From: an uncultured Clostridia bacterium
Lineage (GTDB): Bacteria > Bacillota > Clostridia > UBA1381
NCBI GenBank assembly: GCA_934481375.1
Contig: CAKSPN010000069.1
Span: 1-8,340, forward strand
DNA: 8,340 nt
Reading direction: 5' to 3'
The translations under genes were made by a program, and so were the position numbers. Every line of letters starts with the position of its first letter. Within the stretch, counting starts at the first letter, position 1. Below the pieces are notes generated by a model that ran no database searches, was not told the DNA's origin, and worked only from the letters and a program-made list of their open reading frames with translations. Shown here piece by piece: positions 5,459-8,340 of this stretch.

Positions 5459-6661
5459 ATGGCAAAAGCTAAATTTGAAAGAACAAAACCGCATGTAAAC
5501 ATCGGTACTATCGGTCACGTTGACCACGGTAAGACAACTCTTACCGCAGCTATCACAAAGGTTCTCGCTCTTAAGGGACAGGCTCAGTTCGAAGCATATG
5601 ATATGATCGACAAGGCTCCGGAAGAAAGAGAAAGAGGTATCACAATTTCAACAGCTCACGTTGAGTATGAGACAGAAAAGCGTCACTATGCTCACGTTGA
5701 CTGCCCGGGACATGCTGACTACGTTAAGAACATGATCACCGGTGCTGCTCAGATGGACGGCGCTATCCTCGTTGTTTCAGCTGCAGACGGCCCGATGCCC
5801 CAGACAAGAGAGCATATCCTTCTCTCACGTCAGGTTGGCGTTCCTTATATCGTAGTATTCATGAACAAGTCAGACCAGGTTGACGATCCCGAATTGCTCG
5901 AGCTCGTTGAAATGGAAATCAGAGAGCTTCTCTCAGAATATGACTTCCCCGGTGACGATATTCCGATAATCACAGGTACAGCTTTAGGCGTACTCGAATG
6001 CACATCAACAGATCCGGACGCTCCGGAATACAAGTGCATCTGGGATCTTATGGACGCTGTAGATTCATATATCCCGACACCTGACAGAAAAGCTGACTTA
6101 CCGTTCCTTATGCCTATCGAGGACATCTTCTCAATCTCAGGCCGTGGTACAGTTGCTACAGGTAGAGTTGAAAGAGGTCAGATTAAGGTTAACGAAGAAG
6201 TTGAAATCGTTGGTCTTACAACAGAAAAGAGAAAGGTTGTTGTAACCGGTCTCGAAATGTTCAGAAAGCTTCTTGACTTCGCTGAAGCAGGCGATAACGT
6301 TGGTGCGCTCCTCCGTGGTGTTGCACGTGACGAAATCGAAAGAGGTCAGGTTCTTGCAAAGCCGGATTCGGTTCACCCGCACACAAAGTTCGTTGGTCAG
6401 GTTTACGTTCTGACCAAGGACGAGGGTGGTCGTCATACTCCGTTCTTCAACAACTACAGACCGCAGTTCTACTTCAGAACAACTGACGTTACAGGCGTTA
6501 TCGAATTACCCGAAGGTACAGAAATGTGTATGCCGGGAGATAACGTAAAGATGACTGTTGAGCTTATCACACCGATCGCTATCGAAGAAGGTCTTCGTTT
6601 CGCTATCCGTGAAGGCGGACGTACAGTAGGTTCAGGCGTTGTTTCTTCAATAATTGAATAA
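5459..6661 (+). CDS. tuf: Elongation factor Tu
   Basis: EF-Tu has 400 residues, full length. It delivers aminoacyl-tRNA to the ribosomal A site as a GTP complex. The G domain shows P-loop GHVDHGKT (19-26), RGITI switch I (59-63), DCPGH (81-85), the G4 motif as NKSD (136-139) and the G5 motif as GTAL (173-176). Domains II and III carry SGRGTVATGRVERG, RDEIERGQVLAKP, KDEGGRHTPFFNNYRPQFYFRTTDVTG and the C-terminal RFAIREGGRTVGSGVV. E. coli has NKCD and GSAL at the two nucleotide-base motifs, so Ser and Thr here are mild substitutions. The Ala of RFAIREGG, altered in some kirromycin-resistant E. coli, is retained. The start is ATG 5459, 8 bases after AAGGAGGA (5443-5450). It is the last gene of the str operon, with its own promoter and a terminator 43 bases downstream. 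Confidence 0.98.
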   Translation: MAKAKFERTKPHVNIGTIGHVDHGKTTLTAAITKVLALKGQAQFEAYDMIDKAPEERERGITISTAHVEYETEKRHYAHVDCPGHADYVKNMITGAAQMDGAILVVSAADGPMPQTREHILLSRQVGVPYIVVFMNKSDQVDDPELLELVEMEIRELLSEYDFPGDDIPIITGTALGVLECTSTDPDAPEYKCIWDLMDAVDSYIPTPDRKADLPFLMPIEDIFSISGRGTVATGRVERGQIKVNEEVEIVGLTTEKRKVVVTGLEMFRKLLDFAEAGDNVGALLRGVARDEIERGQVLAKPDSVHPHTKFVGQVYVLTKDEGGRHTPFFNNYRPQFYFRTTDVTGVIELPEGTEMCMPGDNVKMTVELITPIAIEEGLRFAIREGGRTVGSGVVSSIIE

Positions 6662-6667
6662 TTATTG

Positions 6668-6687
6668 CTGATAATTTACGGTATCAG
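6668..6687 (+). other. Hairpin in the tuf 3' untranslated region
   Basis: CTGATA (6668-6673) pairs with TATCAG (6682-6687) around an 8-base loop, 7 bases after the tuf stop and 16 bases before the terminator stem. It has no U-tract. It could protect the 3' end of the transcript, but it is short enough to be chance. Confidence 0.3.
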
Positions 6688-6703
6688 AAAGCCGATATTC
6701 TAC

Positions 6704-6739
6704 TAAAAAAATCTCACTCGCATGAGTGAGATTTTTTTA
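6704..6739. terminator. Intrinsic terminator of tuf, symmetrical and probably bidirectional
   Basis: A perfect 16-bp stem (TAAAAAAATCTCACTC pairing with GAGTGAGATTTTTTTA) has a GCAT loop (6720-6723). The GC-containing core is at the top, with seven A/T pairs at the base, so each strand ends with a seven-U tract. It ends the str operon on the + strand and can also stop transcripts arriving from the convergent - strand gene. Confidence 0.95.
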
Positions 6740-6742
6740 TGT

Positions 6743-6763
6743 CGGTTTTTAACGGCAAAACCG
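6743..6763. repeat. Secondary hairpin CGGTTTT/AAAACCG downstream of the tuf terminator
   Basis: CGGTTTT (6743-6749) and AAAACCG (6757-6763) flank a seven-base loop; TGTTTTATAT follows on the + strand. An alternative pairing is ACGG/CCGT (6752-6764). It may be a backup terminator for either direction but is weaker than the one beside it. From here to 6879 I see nothing else. Confidence 0.35.
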
Positions 6764-6879
6764 TGTTTTATATCCTTGTTTTCCTATATAAAAAGCACGA
6801 ATGGAACGGTAAATGTGCTTTGTGCGGTACTGACGGGTATTCCGTATACTGCCGAGCATTTTGCTTATTTTTTTACACA

Positions 6880-6923
6880 AACAAAAACCGATCTCCGAAT
6901 TGTTTCGAAAGTCGATTTTTGTT
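6880..6923 (-). terminator. Weak candidate terminator directly after the SLOG gene
   Basis: AACAAAAA-C-CGAT (6880-6892) can pair with GTCG-A-TTTTTGTT (6911-6923) with one mismatch and one G-T pair. On the - strand the right side ends TTTTTGTTTGTG, a broken U-tract. It begins at the base after the SLOG stop codon. It is AT-rich with a large loop (which itself contains CGAA/TTCG), so it is less certain than the other terminators. Confidence 0.4.
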
Positions 6924-7418
6924 CTATATACCGTATATCATTTCGGCTATGTTATCCACTATGCGCCCTTTTTGCTCCGCATATCTCACGGTTGCGCCCG
7001 TTCCGCTCTTATCCATAACGTAGTATGCAAGTCCGTAATATGCGTCGTCCACCATTGCACGGTTTCGCTTCTGCATACAGCCGTTATAATAATTTCCCTG
7101 TGTTATGTACTTAAAATCAGTCGCTTTTGTCGCAAGAATATGCCATTTGTACTTATCGTCATAGCTCCAGGCTGCACTTTGGTTAAAGCATGGCAGATAC
7201 AGATGCAATTTGATATTGGGATATGTGTTCTTCAAATCCACAATGCACTCGGCGGCAAGAGTATCAAAGCCGAGCGCACCGCCGGCAATGAAATCCTCCA
7301 CCCCTTTTTCTTCTATAAGAAATTTTACTTTGTTTTTTATTAGTCTGCGTATATATTCAATTCTGTGTTCGGGAAGTTTTCTGTGTCCCGTAAAAAAACA
7401 GGTATATTGTTTGTCCAT
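6924..7418 (-). CDS. YpsA/YoqJ-type SLOG family protein (DUF1273)
   Basis: This 164-residue protein is of the SLOG superfamily, DUF1273/YpsA branch, which adopts a Rossmann-like fold related to DprA and lysine-decarboxylase-like (LOG) proteins and is thought to bind nucleotide-type ligands. What shows it: FFTGHR at the N-terminus (10-13), AGGALGFDTLAAE (45-57, the glycine-rich loop), an LYLPC strand near 73-77, QKRNRAMVD (116-124) and the C-terminal SGTGATVRYAEQKG (138-151). No extra domain is fused. Bacillus YpsA has been linked to cell division, but no role can be assigned here. The start is ATG at 7418, with an AGGAGAG site (7423-7429) and an extended -10 promoter upstream. It is monocistronic, convergent with tuf and codirectional with the germination genes upstream. 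Confidence 0.88.
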   Translation of the reverse strand: MDKQYTCFFTGHRKLPEHRIEYIRRLIKNKVKFLIEEKGVEDFIAGGALGFDTLAAECIVDLKNTYPNIKLHLYLPCFNQSAAWSYDDKYKWHILATKATDFKYITQGNYYNGCMQKRNRAMVDDAYYGLAYYVMDKSGTGATVRYAEQKGRIVDNIAEMIYGI

Positions 7419-7459
7419 AATTCTCTCCTAATGTCTAAAATAATAACCTTTCTTTATAT

Positions 7460-7489
7460 ATTATAACACATACAGGTATAAAATTACAA
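7460..7489 (-). promoter_or_regulatory. Extended -10 promoter of the SLOG gene
   Basis: Read on the - strand: TTGTAA (7489-7484), an 18-base spacer, then TATAAT (7465-7460) preceded by TGT, an extended -10. The start would fall near 7453, giving a leader of about 35 nt. The -35 is only a partial match, which the extended -10 could compensate for. It indicates transcription separate from the ger operon. Confidence 0.75.
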
Positions 7490-7510
7490 TAGTTTTCGGA
7501 CAATTTCTCG

Positions 7511-7524
7511 AACAAATATTTGTT
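7511..7524. promoter_or_regulatory. 14-bp perfect palindrome AACAAATATTTGTT
   Basis: The palindrome lies 4 bases after the small ger-operon gene's stop codon and 21 bases upstream of the SLOG -35 box. It has no GC core and no following U-tract on the - strand, so it is not a terminator. Its position would suit an activator or repressor site. AT-rich palindromes occur by chance in such DNA. Confidence 0.35.
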
Positions 7525-7528
7525 TAGC

Positions 7529-7684
7529 TTACATAAGAACAAGAAGTGCGGCTAATGAGGCGGCACTCATAAGAAAAATCATAATTGAGCCGGGAATATT
7601 CTTTTGTTTTAGGGTGTATATTCCGTATCCGACGGTTTTCACGGCACAGCAAACCACAATTACGGCAATCAGAAGTTCAGCCAC
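7529..7684 (-). CDS. Small two-helix membrane protein of the germinant-receptor operon (candidate D subunit)
   Basis: A 51-residue reading frame starts at GTG (7684-7682) and ends at TAA (7531-7529). The GTG overlaps the stop of the upstream gerAC-type gene by one base (TAGTG), and a strong GGAGGTGA site lies 6 bases before it, inside the end of that gene. The protein has two hydrophobic segments: residues 2-15 plus following neutral residues (AELLIAVIVVCCAV), and 31-51 (PGSIMIFLMSAASLAALLVL). They are joined by a short basic loop with GYGIYTLKQKN. Some Bacillus germinant-receptor operons carry a small fourth gene for a 'D subunit' of similar size with two membrane spans that modulates receptor function. 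Topology, location and coupling fit that; sequence homology cannot be checked here. It would act in the spore inner membrane. The GTG start and short length make it easy to miss. Confidence 0.8.
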   Translation of the reverse strand: MAELLIAVIVVCCAVKTVGYGIYTLKQKNIPGSIMIFLMSAASLAALLVLM

Positions 7685-8340
7685 TATTTGTCACCTCCCC
7701 GTCTTTCATTCAATGAAAGTCCCGTTCTGCAGATTTTGAAGTTTGTATTTACCGATATTTCGTATTCCTTGAATTTTTCACGCCAGTTGTACGCCTCAAA
7801 CTCATCATTTGTGAGAAAAGCTTTTTTAGCTTTCATTCCTATATCGAGAACGTCGGCGTCCTGTTCATCACGTACACTTTTTATAAAATTCTCACAATTT
7901 TTGCTTATTATTTGCGTTACTCTGTTTTCAAAATCGTTTATTTCCTGTTCGAGAGTGTAATTTGCCGACAGCGAGTATAAATCCGACTCAAGAAACAGAT
8001 TTATGTCAACCTTTTTTTCTTTAACGTTTACATTAATTCTCGGTCTGTTCTTTTGTGATATTTTAACGGTGAGCGGTGTTTCGGTTTCATTGTAAAATGT
8101 AATATAACTGCTTTTGTACTTACCGCTTAAAATATTGTAGAGCAAGCTGTCGGTACTGCCACGCACGCCCGTCATTTTTTTGCCGCTGAAAACAGCCATT
8201 CCCATTGTTTCACTTTTGTTTTTTTCTTCTTTTGCTACTTGACCGGCTACATAGTTTCTTATTTTATACTCAAATTCGCCCTCATTTTGCGGAGCCTCGT
8301 CGTTTTTCTTGTTTTTTTCAAGCTGATTGCTCTCCTGCTC
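7684..8340 (-). CDS. Ger(x)C/GerAC-type germinant-receptor lipoprotein, C-terminal part (5' end outside window)
   Basis: The frame is open to the right edge; the 218 C-terminal residues are visible of a family that usually has about 370-400. GerAC-type proteins are the lipoprotein C subunits of GerA-family receptors in the spore inner membrane and are needed for the response to nutrients. What shows it: GMAVFSGKKMTGV (visible residues 47-59), the usual entry to the third domain. The distal part has the family pattern of an N-terminal strand set, a long helix with E/N/K-rich sequence (EINDFENRVTQIISKNCENF), then ADVLDIGMKAKKAF, NWREKF and the terminal ISVNTNFKICRTGLS. An ATG at 8205 is in frame but internal. 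Odd point: the visible residues 1-45 are a highly charged, Asn/Lys/Glu-rich low-complexity stretch. Its end is coupled by TAGTG to the small membrane protein. The A and B subunit genes would lie beyond the right edge or elsewhere. Confidence 0.87.
   Translation of the reverse strand, partial: EQESNQLEKNKKNDEAPQNEGEFEYKIRNYVAGQVAKEEKNKSETMGMAVFSGKKMTGVRGSTDSLLYNILSGKYKSSYITFYNETETPLTVKISQKNRPRINVNVKEKKVDINLFLESDLYSLSANYTLEQEINDFENRVTQIISKNCENFIKSVRDEQDADVLDIGMKAKKAFLTNDEFEAYNWREKFKEYEISVNTNFKICRTGLSLNERRGGDK

Noticed and set aside
6739..7023. + strand frame with a CALC...YC cysteine cluster just after the tuf terminator
   Set aside because: The ATG sits on the terminator tail, no ribosome binding site is visible, and most of the frame is antisense to or beside the well-supported SLOG gene. 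The cysteines are likely accidental.
6861..7343. Long + strand frame opposite the SLOG gene
   Set aside because: It is antisense to a gene with clear family motifs, has no ribosome binding site and its translation shows no recognisable domain.
7505..7526. LexA (SOS) box upstream of the SLOG gene
   Set aside because: GAAC and GTTT are eight bases apart rather than four, so the site does not fit the Bacillota LexA consensus.
8203..8205. ATG at 8205 as the start of a complete 173-residue germination protein
   Set aside because: The frame stays open to the window edge, and GMAVF is an internal domain boundary in GerAC-type proteins. The gene is partial.

Overview
The window looks like chromosomal DNA of a low-GC, endospore-forming member of the Clostridia (Bacillota). 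The gene orders trmK-nif3 and L7Ae-like/rpsL/rpsG/fusA/tuf are typical of Bacillota. Shine-Dalgarno sites are strong (AAGGAGG type), promoters fit sigma-A, and the right edge holds the end of a spore-germination receptor gene. The species cannot be named from this sequence alone.

Left region (3-1583, + strand): the 3' part of trmK (tRNA m1A22 methyltransferase) overlaps nif3 (dinuclear-metal DUF34/Nif3 protein) by 4 bases. A small lipoprotein with 11-residue amphipathic repeats follows, then a strong intrinsic terminator.

Centre (1699-6739, + strand): a complete str operon. It starts at a consensus TTGACA-17-TATAAT promoter and encodes an L7Ae-family small ribosomal protein, S12, S7, EF-G and EF-Tu, ending in a 16-bp terminator stem. 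rpoB/rpoC do not lie directly upstream; an unrelated lipoprotein gene and a terminator do. tuf has a second promoter of its own. Three intercistronic stretches carry RNA-structure signals: two similar small hairpins before the L7Ae-like and rpsL start sites, and a 173-nt gap between rpsL and rpsG that can fold into a closed multi-arm structure. S12 carries Arg where E. coli has Lys88.

Right region (6740-8340, - strand): convergent with tuf is a monocistronic YpsA/YoqJ-type SLOG protein with its own extended -10 promoter. Upstream of it lies the 3' end of a germinant-receptor operon: the C-terminal domain of a GerAC-type lipoprotein, followed with a 1-base stop/start overlap by a 51-residue protein with two hydrophobic segments, read from a GTG start. 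That small gene is easily missed and resembles the 'D subunit' described for some Bacillus germinant receptors.

The most unusual items are the small two-helix gene of the ger operon, the structured rpsL-rpsG intercistronic RNA, the naturally substituted S12 residue, and the repeat-bearing lipoprotein. I see no mobile element, CRISPR array, tRNA or rRNA in the window.
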